A DNA stretch of 64,000 nt from Rhodoplanes sp. (GCF_013377085.1 NZ_JACAAX010000001.1:372001-436000); one strand, 5' to 3'. Positions 16,312 through 28,262 are shown, counted from the stretch's first letter. Made by a program: numbers and translations. The notes: generated from the letters alone by a model not told the origin.

Positions 16312-18873
16312 ATGACGACGCACGACCTCGGCAGGGGAGGCGGCTTGGACGTGTTCCCGGGTGGCGAGCGGCGAGGAAGCATCCGGTTCGTGCTGGCCAT
16401 TGCGCTCGCGCTGATCGCGGCTGCGTCCGGCCTTCTGTTCCTCGGCCGCGCCGAAGCTGAGCCCTATGTGCTGGGCCTGCTCGCCGTGCTCGGCATGATC
16501 GGCGTGTTCTCGCTGCTGGCCACCGCGACCGGCATCCTGCGCGTCTCCGGCGGCTCCGAGGCGAGCCCGATGTACCGGCGCGTCCTCGACGACGCCTTCG
16601 ACGGCATCGTGGTGACGGATCCGAACGGGCGGGTGGTCTATGCCAACCCGGCCTACTGCCATCTGGTCGACGCCACCGACATCTCCGACGTGCGGCCGGT
16701 CGAGCGGGTGTTCATCGGCGATCCCGACGTCTCCGAGGCCGTCTACCGGCTCCTCAAGGCGGCCCGCGAGGGGCGACGCCTGCAGGAGGAGGTCCGGGTC
16801 AACGGCTTCGCCGGCGAGCCGGCCCGCTGGCTGCAGCTCCGCGTTCGGCCGCTCGGCCGCACCGGCGCGGATGCGCGCTTCACCGTGTGGACGGTCGCCG
16901 ACGTGTCGCGCGAGCGCGAGCGCCAGGAGAACGTCTTCCAGGAGCTGCAGCACGCCATCGACTATCTCGATCACGCGCCGGCCGGCTTCTTCTCCATCGA
17001 CGGCACCGGGGCGGTCGGCTACGTCAATGCGACGCTCGCCGAATGGCTCGACTACGACCTCGCCGAGGTCGGCTCCGGCGGCCTGCAGATCACCGACATC
17101 GTGCCGGCCAACGGCGCCGCGCTGCTGACCGCGACCTCGGCGCAGCCGGGCGAGGTCAAGACCGACGTGCTCGACCTCGACCTGAAAACCCGCAGCGGCA
17201 AGACCGTGCCGGTGCGGCTCTATCACAAGGTCGCGTTCGGGGCCGACGGGGCGCCCGGCGCCTCGCGCACCCTGGTGCTCAACCGCGCCCGCAACGAGGG
17301 CATCATCGATCCGCAGCGCGCCGCCGAGGTGCGCTTCATGCGGTTCTTCATCAACACCCCGATGGCGATCGCGACGGTCGACAGGGCCGGGCGGATCGCC
17401 CGCAACAACGGCCTCCTGGCCGGCATGTTCCAGGGCGTGGTGGCGGGCGACTCGCGGCCCGAGGGCCGCTCGATCCTCGCCATCGTGGCCGAGCGCGACC
17501 GGCCGACGCTCGAAGCCGCGATCGCCAAGGCGGCGCGCGGGCAGGGCGACCTCCCGCCGGTCGACGCCGCCCTCGCCGGCGAGGGCGACCGCTGGGCGCG
17601 CTTCTACGTCACCGCCGTCGAGGAGGAGGGCGACCAGGAGGCCGCCATCGTCTACGCGCTGGAGACCACCGAGCAGCGCGCCCTGCAGAAGCAGGTCGAC
17701 CAGGCGCAGAAGATGGACTCGGTCGGCAAGCTCGCCGGCGGCATCGCGCACGACTTCAACAACGTGCTCTCCGCCGTGATGATGGCGACCGACTTCCTGC
17801 TCAACGCCCACAAGCCGACCGACCCGTCCTTCCAGGACATCATGCAGATCAAGCAGAACGCCAACCGGGCCGCCGCCCTCGTGCGCCAGCTCCTGGCCTT
17901 CTCGCGCCGCCAGACGCTGCGGCCGCAGGTGCTCGATCTGGCCGAGGCGCTGTCCGACATCTCCATGCTGCTGCGCCGGCTGATCGGCGAGAAGGTGGCG
18001 CTCGACGTCAAGCACGGCCGCGACCTGTGGCCCGTCAAGGCCGACCTGTCGCAGTTCGAGCAGGTGATCGTGAACCTCGCCGTCAACGCCCGCGACGCCA
18101 TGCCGGACGGCGGCCGCCTGACGCTGCGCACCGCCAATGTCTCCGAGGAGGAGAGCCGGGTCACCTCCTACAAGGGCATGCCGCCGGGCGAGTACGTGCT
18201 GATCGAGGTGTCGGACTCCGGCTCCGGCATTCCGCCCGAGATCATCGACCGCATCTTCGAGCCGTTCTTCTCCACCAAGGAGGTCGGCAAGGGCACGGGT
18301 CTCGGCCTCTCCACCGTGTACGGCATCATCAAGCAGACCGGCGGCTACGTGTTCGTCGACTCCGAGATCGGCCGCGGCACCACGTTCCGCATCTTCCTGC
18401 CGCGCCATGTACCGACGCTGGAGGAGACCGAGGCGGCCGCCGCGTCGCTGGCGCCCGCCCAGACCGGTGCGGGCGACGCCGCCCGCGCCGCCTCGGCCGA
18501 CCACACCGGGCAGGGCACCATCCTGCTGGTCGAGGACGAGGAAGGCCTGCGCGGCCTCAATGCCCGCGGGCTGTCGTCGCGCGGCTACACGGTGTGCGAG
18601 GCCGGCAACGGCCAGGAGGCGCTGGAGCTGATCGACGCCGGCCAGAAGGTGGATCTCGTCGTCTCCGACGTGGTGATGCCGGAGATGGACGGGCCGACGC
18701 TGCTCAAGGAGCTGCGCAAGCGCTACCCGGATCTCAAGATCATCTTCGTGTCCGGCTATGCCGAGGAGGCCTTCGCCAAGAACCTCCCCGAGGGCGGCCA
18801 GTTCGCCTTCCTGGCCAAGCCGTTCACGCTCAAGCAGCTCGTCGCCGCCGTGAAGGAGACCATGGGGGCGTGA
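16312..18873 (+). CDS. cckA: Cell-cycle hybrid histidine kinase CckA
   Basis: Hybrid sensor kinase that passes phosphate through ChpT to CtrA and CpdR in alphaproteobacteria (853 residues). Order: two membrane segments ([20 protein letters not shown] and the next hydrophobic run), PAS-like domains (about 85-450), a DHp domain with the phospho-acceptor H480 in [11 protein letters not shown], an ATPase domain ([26 protein letters not shown]) and a receiver domain with phospho-acceptor D786 in [10 protein letters not shown]. The ATG at 16312 has GGAAG upstream. Its link to the flagellar genes is functional as well as positional, because CtrA boxes precede two neighbouring transcripts. Confidence 0.95.
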   Translation: MTTHDLGRGGGLDVFPGGERRGSIRFVLAIALALIAAASGLLFLGRAEAEPYVLGLLAVLGMIGVFSLLATATGILRVSGGSEASPMYRRVLDDAFDGIVVTDPNGRVVYANPAYCHLVDATDISDVRPVERVFIGDPDVSEAVYRLLKAAREGRRLQEEVRVNGFAGEPARWLQLRVRPLGRTGADARFTVWTVADVSRERERQENVFQELQHAIDYLDHAPAGFFSIDGTGAVGYVNATLAEWLDYDLAEVGSGGLQITDIVPANGAALLTATSAQPGEVKTDVLDLDLKTRSGKTVPVRLYHKVAFGADGAPGASRTLVLNRARNEGIIDPQRAAEVRFMRFFINTPMAIATVDRAGRIARNNGLLAGMFQGVVAGDSRPEGRSILAIVAERDRPTLEAAIAKAARGQGDLPPVDAALAGEGDRWARFYVTAVEEEGDQEAAIVYALETTEQRALQKQVDQAQKMDSVGKLAGGIAHDFNNVLSAVMMATDFLLNAHKPTDPSFQDIMQIKQNANRAAALVRQLLAFSRRQTLRPQVLDLAEALSDISMLLRRLIGEKVALDVKHGRDLWPVKADLSQFEQVIVNLAVNARDAMPDGGRLTLRTANVSEEESRVTSYKGMPPGEYVLIEVSDSGSGIPPEIIDRIFEPFFSTKEVGKGTGLGLSTVYGIIKQTGGYVFVDSEIGRGTTFRIFLPRHVPTLEETEAAAASLAPAQTGAGDAARAASADHTGQGTILLVEDEEGLRGLNARGLSSRGYTVCEAGNGQEALELIDAGQKVDLVVSDVVMPEMDGPTLLKELRKRYPDLKIIFVSGYAEEAFAKNLPEGGQFAFLAKPFTLKQLVAAVKETMGA

Positions 18874-18912
18874 GCGTGGTACGGCCTGTCGTTTGGACCG
18901 TCACCCCGATCT

Positions 18913-18984
18913 CCGCTCATTCGAGCGCAAGCGGGAATCCAGGGGCCGCAAAGACTGGATCCCGGCTTTCGCGGGGACGAGCGG
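18913..18984. repeat. Palindromic intergenic repeat, family A, copy 2
   Basis: GCGCAAGCGGGAATCCAG faces CTGGATCCCGGCTTTCGCGG about 12 bases later. Same layout as the copies at 886-961 and 22241-22320. It lies 40 bases after cckA and could serve as a transcript end. Confidence 0.7.
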
Positions 18985-19096
18985 CACGAGATGATTTCGT
19001 AGCCCGCGTCGAGCGCAGCGACATGCGGGGGCACTGTCCTGGATGTCGCTGGCGCTCCATCCGGGCTACGACGTCCCGAGGAATGCGCCTGCCATC

Positions 19097-19297
19097 ATGA
19101 CCCAGATGCAGCCCCATGACGACGACGAGGACGAGAGCAGCCGCCGCACCACCAATCTCGTGCTCATCGTGTTCTTCCTGGTCGTGATCGGGGTCGGCTA
19201 CTGGCTCGTCGACGCCATGGTCCAGCAGCGCAAGGCCGACGACTGTGCCGCGCAGGGGCGCCGCAACTGCGCCACCGTCATCGTCCCGCCGCGGTGA
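19097..19297 (+). CDS. Small single-pass membrane protein, unknown
   Basis: A 66-residue protein with an acidic N-terminus (HDDDEDESSRRTT), one membrane helix (NLVLIVFFLVVIGVGYWLV, residues 20-38) and a short tail with two cysteines (C50, C58) that would face the periplasm if the positive-inside rule holds. I do not recognise a named family. The ATG at 19097 places the helix normally; an upstream ATG at 19043 would add residues encoded by DNA next to the repeat. Confidence 0.6.
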   Translation: MTQMQPHDDDEDESSRRTTNLVLIVFFLVVIGVGYWLVDAMVQQRKADDCAAQGRRNCATVIVPPR

Positions 19298-19373
19298 TGG
19301 CGCGCGCCTGGACTCCGGCTGTGGCCCGGTTGGCACGTCCTGTGCTCCGGTGACGGCGGGAGAGCAGGCACGG

Positions 19374-20135
19374 ATGGCCAAGGACAGCGACAAGCGCGGC
19401 GGCAAGCGGGCGGGCGACCGGGCGGAGGCGATCTACCGGGCGCTGCGCCACGCCATCATCGAGCAGGCGCTGGAGCCCGGCGCCAAGCTGCCCGAGGACG
19501 CCATCGGCGAGCGCTTCGGGGCGAGCCGCACCATCGTGCGCCATGCGCTCGGCCGGCTCGCCGCCGAGGGGCTGGTCGAGCTGCGCCACAACCGCGGCGC
19601 CGCGGTGGCGACCCCCGAATGGGACCAGGCCGGCGACCTGTTCGACGTCCGCCTGGGGCTCGAGCGGCTGGTGGTGACCCGCCTCGCCGGCCGCCTGACC
19701 GCAGCTCAGATCGCGATCCTCGAGGCGCATGTGGACGAGGAGGAGCGGGCGCGCGGCCACAACGAGCCGCTGTCGATCCGGCTCGCCACCGAGTTCCACC
19801 TGGTGCTGGCCGAGATGACCGGCAGCGCGATCCTCACCCGCTATGTCGGCGAGGTGGCGTCGCGCTGCGGCCTGACGCTCGCCCTCTACGCGCGGCCGCA
19901 TTCGTCCGAGTGCGCCGTCAGCGAGCACCGCGCCGTCATCGCGGCGCTGGCCGAGGGCGACGCCGCCGCCGCCATCGCCGTGATGGACCAGCATCTCGGC
20001 GCCGTGATGAACCGCGCCCTGATCGTGCCGCGCCCCAGCAAGGAGCGCGACCTCAAGGCGATCCTGGCCCCCTATGCGGACGACGCCGGCACGGCCGCCG
20101 CGAAGAGGACGGCCCGGGGCGGGCGGAAGCGGTGA
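19374..20135 (+). CDS. GntR-family regulator with FCD domain
   Basis: DNA-binding repressor or activator (253 residues). The winged helix spans about 15-80 (AEAIYRALRHAIIEQALEPG; GASRTIVRHALGRLAAEGLV). The FCD ligand domain follows (90-225) with the metal-binding histidine pattern EFHLVLAE, SEHRAVIAAL and DQHLGAV. FCD regulators usually sense small carboxylates. The Liv-type uptake genes that follow from 21000 on the same strand, plus the amidohydrolase, are the obvious candidates for its control; TGTATACA at 20834 is a possible operator. Confidence 0.9.
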   Translation: MAKDSDKRGGKRAGDRAEAIYRALRHAIIEQALEPGAKLPEDAIGERFGASRTIVRHALGRLAAEGLVELRHNRGAAVATPEWDQAGDLFDVRLGLERLVVTRLAGRLTAAQIAILEAHVDEEERARGHNEPLSIRLATEFHLVLAEMTGSAILTRYVGEVASRCGLTLALYARPHSSECAVSEHRAVIAALAEGDAAAAIAVMDQHLGAVMNRALIVPRPSKERDLKAILAPYADDAGTAAAKRTARGGRKR

Positions 20136-20159
20136 GGGTTTTCCAGAAGTTCAGCGGTG

Positions 20160-20280
20160 GTCATTCCGGGACGCGCGCGTGAGCGCGCGGGCCCGGAATC
20201 CATACGCCCAGTGCTGATTATATTCGAAAGACAGGGGTTATGGGTTCCGGGCTCGGCGCTTCGCGCCGCCCCGGAACGAC
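20160..20280. repeat. Palindromic intergenic repeat, family C, copy 2
   Basis: GTCATTCCGGGACGCGCGCG at the left and GCCGCCCCGGAACGAC at the right are inverted, with CCCGGAATCC and GGGTTCCGGGC as inner arms. It fills the gap between convergent genes, as does copy 1 at 10416. Confidence 0.65.
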
Positions 20281-20294
20281 GAACGTGTCTGCCG

Positions 20295-20729
20295 TCACGC
20301 CACGATGCCGTGCTTGGTCAGCAGCCGCTCGGCCGAGTCGTTCCACACGTCCATCTCGACGATCTTGCCGCCCTTGACGACGAAGCGGTCGACATAGCGG
20401 TTGCCGTCGAACGGCGTGCCGTCCGGCCATTCGCCGTAGAGATGGCCGAGATTGTAGACGATGGTTTCTCCGACGCCCGGCACCACGTCGCTGCGCAGCA
20501 TCCGCTTCTTCACCCATTTGTAGCGGCCGGCATTGAAGGCGGCGCTTTCGCGCGGATGGCCGAATTTTCGCCCGCCCGTGAACGTGATCACCAGGTCGTC
20601 GGCGATGTAGCGCGCCGCCGTCACCGGGTCGGGCACCATCGAGGCCGTGAGGAACGCCTCGACGATCGCGGCGGCGGCCTGCGTCTCGGACGAGGCGTCG
20701 ATCGCGGCGGCGGTTTTCGCAGGGGACAT
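20295..20729 (-). CDS. SnoaL/NTF2-fold protein
   Basis: A 144-residue cytoplasmic protein of the NTF2-like superfamily (SnoaL branch). Recognisable are the first helix AIVEAFLTASMVPDPVTAARYI and the curved sheet region ETIVYNLGHLYGEWPDG and NRYVDRFVVKGGKIVEMDVW. GAGGAG precedes the ATG at 20729. Members are small isomerases, hydrolases or binding proteins, often in catabolic clusters. It is divergent from the binding-protein gene at 21000 and probably shares its control region. Confidence 0.8.
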   Translation of the reverse strand: MSPAKTAAAIDASSETQAAAAIVEAFLTASMVPDPVTAARYIADDLVITFTGGRKFGHPRESAAFNAGRYKWVKKRMLRSDVVPGVGETIVYNLGHLYGEWPDGTPFDGNRYVDRFVVKGGKIVEMDVWNDSAERLLTKHGIVA

Positions 20730-20807
20730 GGCGGGCTCCTCGGCAGGCCGGTTCAGCGGTGTGTCGCGACAGCCCGATGCATTTTCCCGGCCAGCCGCGT
20801 CGCCCGG

Positions 20808-20850
20808 CAATCGTATGCAAATTCGATACCGATTGTATACACATCTGCAT
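20808..20850. promoter_or_regulatory. Putative GntR/FCD operator between divergent genes
   Basis: The divergent spacer contains the 8-base palindrome TGTATACA (20834-20841) in the context GATTGTATACACATC, and a related half site TCGTATGCAAAT just upstream. FCD-type GntR proteins often bind palindromes centred on GTATAC. The patch is AT-richer than its surroundings and lies 158 bases before the binding-protein gene and 105 bases before the SnoaL-like gene. The link to the GntR gene at 19374 is inferred. Confidence 0.4.
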
Positions 20851-20999
20851 GCGATTTGGGCGGCCCGACCCTGCGCGTGCCCACGGCTTGGGCGTTTCCG
20901 GTCACTTTCGCCGGGCGTTGTCGTGGATTCCCAGAGGCCGGGCGCTGGCATGTCCCTTGCGTTGACCGGGGCAGTCCACCCACCCCGCGAGGTACGCTC

Positions 21000-22190
21000 A
21001 TGGCCCGAAATCTGTCCGCCCGCCCGACCCGGCGGCTCGCCCTCGCCGGCGCCACCGCGCTGCTCGCCGGCGCACTCGCCTGGCCGGCGCAGGCGCAGGA
21101 GACCGTCAAGCTCGGCCTGGTCGCCGCCATGTCGGGCCAGTCGGCGAAGTCCGGCGAGGCGATCGTGCGCGGCCTCGCGCTCGCCATCGACGAGATGAAC
21201 GCCAAGGGCGGCCTGTTGGGCAAGAAGGTCGAGCTCGTCGTGCGCGACGACGAGAGCAATCCGGCCAAGGGCGTGGTGGCGGCCCGCGAGCTGGTGCAGC
21301 GCGAAAAGGTGGCGGCGTTCTTCGGCGGCCTCGACACGCCGGTGTCGATCGCCATCGTGCCGTTCGCCAACCAGTCCAAGGTGCCGTTCGTGGGCGTGTG
21401 GGCGGCCGGCACGCCGATCACCAAGAACGGCGCCGCCGACAACTACGTGTTCCGGGTCTCCGCCGTCGACGAGTTGGTCGACGTCGCGCTGGTCGACTAC
21501 GCCGTGAAGAAATACGGCGCCAAGAAGCCCGGCATGATCCTGATCAACAATCCGTGGGGCGAGTCGAACGAGAAGGGGCTCAAGGACGCGCTCGCCGCCA
21601 AGGGCATCCCGTTCGCCGGGGTGGAGAAGTTCGAGACCAACGACGTCGATGTGGTGCCGCAGCTCACCCGCCTGAAGCAGGCCGGCGCCGACGTGCTGTT
21701 CCTGGTCGCCAATGTGGCGCCGTCCGCCCAGGTGGTGAAGTCGCTCGACCGCATGGGCTGGCCGGTGCCGATCGTGTCGCATTGGGGCCCGGCGGGCGGT
21801 CGCTTCGGCGAGCTGGCCGGGGCCAGTGCCGACAAGGTGCATTTCATCCAGACCTTCAGCTTCTCGGGCAATCCGAGCCCGAAGGCGGCGGCCGCGCTCG
21901 CCGCGCTGAAGGCCAAGTATCCGGAGATCAAGTCGCTCGCCGACGTGACGCCGGCGGTCGGCATCGCCAACGCCTACGACGCCGCGCATCTGGTCGGCCT
22001 CGCCATCGCCAAGGCCGGCTCCACGGACGGCACCAAAGTTCGTGACGCCCTCTACGCGATCGACTCCTATGACGGCCTGATCAAGACCTACAAGACGCCG
22101 TTCTCGAAGGAGAACCACGACGCGCTGGCGTCCTCCGACTACATCTTCACCTACTTCAAGGGCGACGAGATCCTGCCGCTGGGGAATTGA
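21000..22190 (+). CDS. Liv-type ABC substrate-binding protein
   Basis: Periplasmic binding protein of the branched-chain amino acid (LivJ/LivK) class, 396 residues. Signal peptide: RRLALAGATALLAGALAWPA, cut after AQAQ. It continues with ETVKLGLVAAMSGQSAKSGE, the standard first strand and loop. KPGMILINNPWGESNEKGLK belongs to the central domain. Many members bind aromatic acids, amides or urea rather than amino acids, and the amidohydrolase downstream suggests an N-containing catabolic substrate. It is followed by a strong hairpin and then the permease genes. Confidence 0.92.
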   Translation: MARNLSARPTRRLALAGATALLAGALAWPAQAQETVKLGLVAAMSGQSAKSGEAIVRGLALAIDEMNAKGGLLGKKVELVVRDDESNPAKGVVAARELVQREKVAAFFGGLDTPVSIAIVPFANQSKVPFVGVWAAGTPITKNGAADNYVFRVSAVDELVDVALVDYAVKKYGAKKPGMILINNPWGESNEKGLKDALAAKGIPFAGVEKFETNDVDVVPQLTRLKQAGADVLFLVANVAPSAQVVKSLDRMGWPVPIVSHWGPAGGRFGELAGASADKVHFIQTFSFSGNPSPKAAAALAALKAKYPEIKSLADVTPAVGIANAYDAAHLVGLAIAKAGSTDGTKVRDALYAIDSYDGLIKTYKTPFSKENHDALASSDYIFTYFKGDEILPLGN

Positions 22191-22205
22191 GCACGGCCCT
22201 TGTTT

Positions 22206-22230
22206 CACCTCTCCCCATCGGGGAGAGGTG
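22206..22230 (+). terminator. Hairpin between binding-protein and permease genes
   Basis: A perfect 11-base stem CACCTCTCCCC/GGGGAGAGGTG has a three-base loop and lies 16 bases after the binding-protein stop. Hairpins at this place in ABC operons commonly stabilise the upstream binding-protein message and reduce read-through. There is no T run. Confidence 0.5.
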
Positions 22231-22240
22231 GCGCAGATTT

Positions 22241-22320
22241 CCGCTCGTCCCCGCGAAAGCGGGGACCCAGGGGCGACACGGCAAGGACTCTGGATTCCCG
22301 CTTTCGCGGGAATGAGCGGA
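22241..22320. repeat. Palindromic intergenic repeat, family A, copy 3
   Basis: CCGCTCGTCCCCGCGAAAGC at the left mirrors CGCTTTCGCGGGAATGAGCG at the right. It is the most regular copy of the family, inserted inside an ABC transporter operon between the binding-protein and permease genes. Confidence 0.75.
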
Positions 22321-22348
22321 GATCGAGGCGAGCCCGCGGAGACAACTC

Positions 22349-23220
22349 ATGCTGCTGATCTCGTCGATCATCTCCGGCCTCGGGCTCGGCAGCATGTACG
22401 GGCTGATTGCGCTCGGCTTTCATGTCACCTGGGTCGTCTCCAGCACGGTGAATTTTGCGCAGGGCTCGGCCATGATGCTGGGTGCCGTGCTGGGGTACAC
22501 GTTCGCGGTCAAGTACGGCTGGCCGCTGCTGCCGGCCGTCGCCATGGCGCTGGCGCTGTGCGCGCTGTTCGGCCTCGTCATCGAGCGCATGCTGGTGCGC
22601 CCCTTCGTCGACCGCGGCTCCGGCGCCTGGCTGATGGCGACGGTGGCGGGCGGCATCGTGCTCGACAACGCCGTGCTGTTCACCTTCGGCAAGGAGCCGC
22701 GCAGCTTCCCGTCGGTGCTGGCGACCAAGCCGATCGAGATTTTCGGCGCCGGCGTCTATCCGCTGCAGCTCGTCATTCCGGTGGTCGGCCTCGGCATCGC
22801 CGTGCTGCTGCACGTCGCGTTGCGAAAAACCCGGCGCGGCAAGGCGCTGCTCGCCGTCGTGCAGAATCCAGACGCCGCCCGCCTGATGGGCATCGACGTG
22901 CGCCGCACCGTCGCGGCCGCCTTCATGCTCTCCACCGCGCTCGCCGGCCTCGCCGGCCTTTTGATCGCGCCGCTGTTCAGCGTCAGCTCCGAGATGGGCA
23001 CGTTGTTCGGGATAAAAGCCTTCGCGGTGGCGATTCTGGGCGGCATCGGCTCGGCCTGGGGCGTCATGCTGGCGGGCCTGATCTACGGCCTCACCGAGGC
23101 GCTGGTGACGGCCTATTTGGGCTCGACCTACACCCAGATCGTCGTCTTCTCGGTGGTGATCCTCGCGCTCGCCTTGATGCCCAACGGCCTCTTGGGCCAT
23201 GCCGCCGTGAGCAAGGTGTG

Positions 23221-23221
<1 letters not shown>
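22349..23221 (+). CDS. Liv-type ABC permease (LivH class)
   Basis: Inner-membrane permease, 290 residues. Its N-terminus SGLGLGSMYGLIALGFHVTW and the following NFAQGSAMMLGAVLGY are LivH hallmarks. The EAA-like loop VQNPDAARLMGIDVRRTVAA is the ATPase contact, and AVAILGGIGSAWGVMLAGLI is the typical end. Its stop overlaps the start of the fused LivMGF gene by one base (TGATG). Confidence 0.94.
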
Positions 23222-25776
<2,555 letters not shown>

Positions 25777-25810
25777 TGCTGATGCACCTGCTGCACGGCC
25801 TCTCCCGGCC

Positions 25811-25913
25811 TCATGGTGAGGAGCGCTCGAAGAGCGCGTCTCGAACCATGGGGCCGCCCCGGGGCCGCCCACGCCCTTCGAGACGCGGCCTTCGGCCGCT
25901 CCTCAGGACGAGG
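25811..25913. repeat. Intergenic repeat, family D, copy 1
   Basis: GGTGAGGAGCGCTC and CGCGTCTCGAACCATGG are followed by an inverted copy CTTCGAGACGCGGCC and GCTCCTCAGGACGAGG. It fills the 186 bases between the LivMGF fusion and the amidohydrolase gene. A partial copy is at 28651-28706. Confidence 0.65.
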
Positions 25914-25962
25914 GCGGATCAGCGGCCGTTCGGCGCGCAAATCTAACTCAACGGAATTCTAA

Positions 25963-27207
25963 ATGTCCCTCGATCTCGTGTTCCGTGACGTGCGCCTGGT
26001 CGGCCGCGACGACCCGTGCGACATCGGCGTCGCCGGCGGCCGTATCGTCGCCCTCGCGCCGCGCCTCGACGTCGGTGTGCCGGTGGAGGATCTCGGCGGC
26101 CGGCTGGCGGTGCCGGGCTTCGTCGAGACCCACATCCATCTCGACAAGTCGTGCATCCTCGACCGCTGCACCAGCCAGCACGGCACCTTGCAGGAGGCGA
26201 TCGCCCAGGTCGCCGCCGCCAAGAGGGTGTTCACCCAGCAGGACGTCCATGTCCGCGCCGCCCGCACGCTGGAGAAGGCGATCGGGCAGGGCACGACCCG
26301 CATGCGCACCCATGTGGAGGTCGACCCCCGCATCGCGTTGCGCAGCTTCGAGGCGATCCGCCGGCTGAAGCGCGACTACGCCTTCGCGATCGATCTCGAC
26401 ATCTGCGTCTTCCCGCAGGAGGGGCTGTTGAACGACCCCGGCGCCGAGGAGCTTCTGGTCGCCGCCTGCGAGGCCGGGGCCGACGCGGTCGGCGGCTGCC
26501 CCTACACCGACACGGACCCGCACGGCCAGATCGCCCGCATCTTCGCCATCGCCCAAAAATTCGACCTCGACGTCGACTTCCATCTCGACTTCGACCTCGA
26601 CCCGTCCTGGACCCATCTCGACGAGGTGTGCCGGGCGACCGACCGGGCCGGCTGGGGCGGCCGCGTCGCCATCGGCCATGTGACGAAGCTCTCGGCCATG
26701 CCGGAGCAGGCGCGCGCGGCGGCGACCCGCCGGCTCGCCGATGCGGGCGTGGCGCTGACCGTGCTGCCGGCGACCGATCTGTTTCTGATGGGCCGCGGCC
26801 ACGATCACGATGTTCCGCGCGGCGTCACCCCGGCACATCGGCTCGCCGCCGCCGGCGTGACCTGCTCGATCGCCACCAACAATGTCCTCAACCCGTTCAC
26901 GCCGTTCGGCGATTGCTCGCTGGTGCGGATCGCCAATCTGTACGCCAACGTGGCCCAGCTCGGCCGCCCGGCCGACCTGTTGGGCTGCCTCGACATGGTC
27001 ACAGCGTCGCCGGCGAAGCTGCTGAACCTGAAGGATTACGGCATCGCGATCGGCAACCCCGCCGATCTGGTTGTGCTGGATGCTTGCGATCCCGCTTCAG
27101 CAATCGCCGAAATCGCCGTGCCGCTCGCCGGTTGGAAGCGGGGCCGCAAGACGTTTTCGCGCTCCCCCGTGGTGATCCATCGCGAGGCGGTGGCGGCGTC
27201 GGGTTGA
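25963..27207 (+). CDS. Cytosine-deaminase-like amidohydrolase
   Basis: A 414-residue cytoplasmic metal-dependent hydrolase of the CodA/AtzC branch. Metal-ligand motifs are ETHIHLDKS (H57, H59), the third histidine in DFHLDFDLD (H207), and GHVTKLSAMP (H239). At the position of the usual metal/catalytic aspartate the sequence reads IATNNVLNPFTPFGD, so N306 replaces Asp. Such enzymes hydrolyse or deaminate cyclic amides and N-heterocycles. It follows the Liv-type transporter and probably processes the imported compound. The substitution means that activity should not be assumed. Confidence 0.85.
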   Translation: MSLDLVFRDVRLVGRDDPCDIGVAGGRIVALAPRLDVGVPVEDLGGRLAVPGFVETHIHLDKSCILDRCTSQHGTLQEAIAQVAAAKRVFTQQDVHVRAARTLEKAIGQGTTRMRTHVEVDPRIALRSFEAIRRLKRDYAFAIDLDICVFPQEGLLNDPGAEELLVAACEAGADAVGGCPYTDTDPHGQIARIFAIAQKFDLDVDFHLDFDLDPSWTHLDEVCRATDRAGWGGRVAIGHVTKLSAMPEQARAAATRRLADAGVALTVLPATDLFLMGRGHDHDVPRGVTPAHRLAAAGVTCSIATNNVLNPFTPFGDCSLVRIANLYANVAQLGRPADLLGCLDMVTASPAKLLNLKDYGIAIGNPADLVVLDACDPASAIAEIAVPLAGWKRGRKTFSRSPVVIHREAVAASG

Positions 27208-27254
27208 ACCGCCTCTCCCGGCTTGCATCGCCGCGGGCGAACGCCGATACCTTG

Positions 27255-28262
27255 ATGCTCCTGCCGGGTCGAAGGTCGCGCGACTTCATCATGCTGGCTC
27301 TCGGATTCCTGCTGTTCGTCGCGGCCAGCCTCGCCGTAATGGCGGCGGTGACCTGGGTGTTCGCGCGGGTCGTCGAGGCCAAAAACCCGCCCGTCAGCCC
27401 GCCCGTCGGCCGCTTCGTCGATGTCGGGCCGACTCGCCTCCATCTGGTCGATCTGGCGCCGCAGACGCCGCCGATCGGCGAGGCTCCGGCCGTGCTGCTG
27501 CTGCACGGCGCCAATGTCCAGCTCGCCGACATGCGCCTGTCGCTCGGCGACCGGCTGGCGCGGCGGCTGCGCGTCATCGTGCCGGACCGGCCCGGCCAGG
27601 GTTTTTCGGGCGAGGGCGGGCCGGTGGTCTCCGATCCGGGTCATCAGGTGGCGCTGATCCGCACCGCCGTCGAGGCGCTGGGCGCCAAGAAGCTGATCGT
27701 GGTCGGCCATTCGCTCGGCGGGCTGATCGCGCTGCGCTACGTGCTCGACGAGCTGCCGTCGGTCGCCGGCCTGGTGCTGATCAACCCGACCACCCACCCC
27801 CGGCCGGGCGGCCTGCCGTGGTACCAGAAGGCCGCCGAGGTGGTGTTCGGGCCGCTGATGATCTGGACCGTGCTGCTGCCGGCCTCGCTGCCGATGCTCG
27901 ACCGTCTGTCGGCTCGGCTGTTCCGCCCCGAGACGCCGCCGCCCGGCTGGGCCGCCCGCACCGGCCTGGCGCTCGGCCTGACGCCGCGACGCTTCCATGC
28001 CAGCATGCGCGAGTACTCGGATCTGCGCGACCACCTCACCGCTATCGCGCCGCGCTATCCCGACATCACGGTGCCGACCGTGATCGTGCTGGGCGAGGCC
28101 GATCCGGTGGTGCCGCCCGCCATTCACGGCGAGGTTTTGGCCAAGGTGCTGCCGCACGGCCGGGTGGTGCGTCTCCCCGGCGCCGGCCACATGGCCCACC
28201 ACCTCCACGGCGAGGCGATCGCGGCCGAGATCGAGCGGCTCGCCGGCCTGGGCCCCGCCTGA
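27255..28262 (+). CDS. Membrane-anchored alpha/beta hydrolase
   Basis: A 335-residue alpha/beta-hydrolase with an N-terminal membrane anchor (IMLALGFLLFVAASLAVMAA, residues about 12-31). The oxyanion strand is VLLLHGANVQ, the nucleophile elbow is VVGHSLGGL (Ser in GHSLG), and the late Asp and His are in GEADPVVPP and GAGHMAHHLHG. The start could also be the ATG at 27291, which would shorten the N-terminus by 12 residues. It may belong to the upstream catabolic unit, 47 bases after the amidohydrolase. The substrate is unknown. Confidence 0.85.
   Translation: MLLPGRRSRDFIMLALGFLLFVAASLAVMAAVTWVFARVVEAKNPPVSPPVGRFVDVGPTRLHLVDLAPQTPPIGEAPAVLLLHGANVQLADMRLSLGDRLARRLRVIVPDRPGQGFSGEGGPVVSDPGHQVALIRTAVEALGAKKLIVVGHSLGGLIALRYVLDELPSVAGLVLINPTTHPRPGGLPWYQKAAEVVFGPLMIWTVLLPASLPMLDRLSARLFRPETPPPGWAARTGLALGLTPRRFHASMREYSDLRDHLTAIAPRYPDITVPTVIVLGEADPVVPPAIHGEVLAKVLPHGRVVRLPGAGHMAHHLHGEAIAAEIERLAGLGPA

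Noticed and set aside
19332-19347. RpoN-like -24/-12 element TGGCACG-N4-GTGC
   Set aside because: One of the key -12 bases differs, it lies only 27 bases before the start codon, and no enhancer-binding protein is near; chance is likely in GC-rich DNA.
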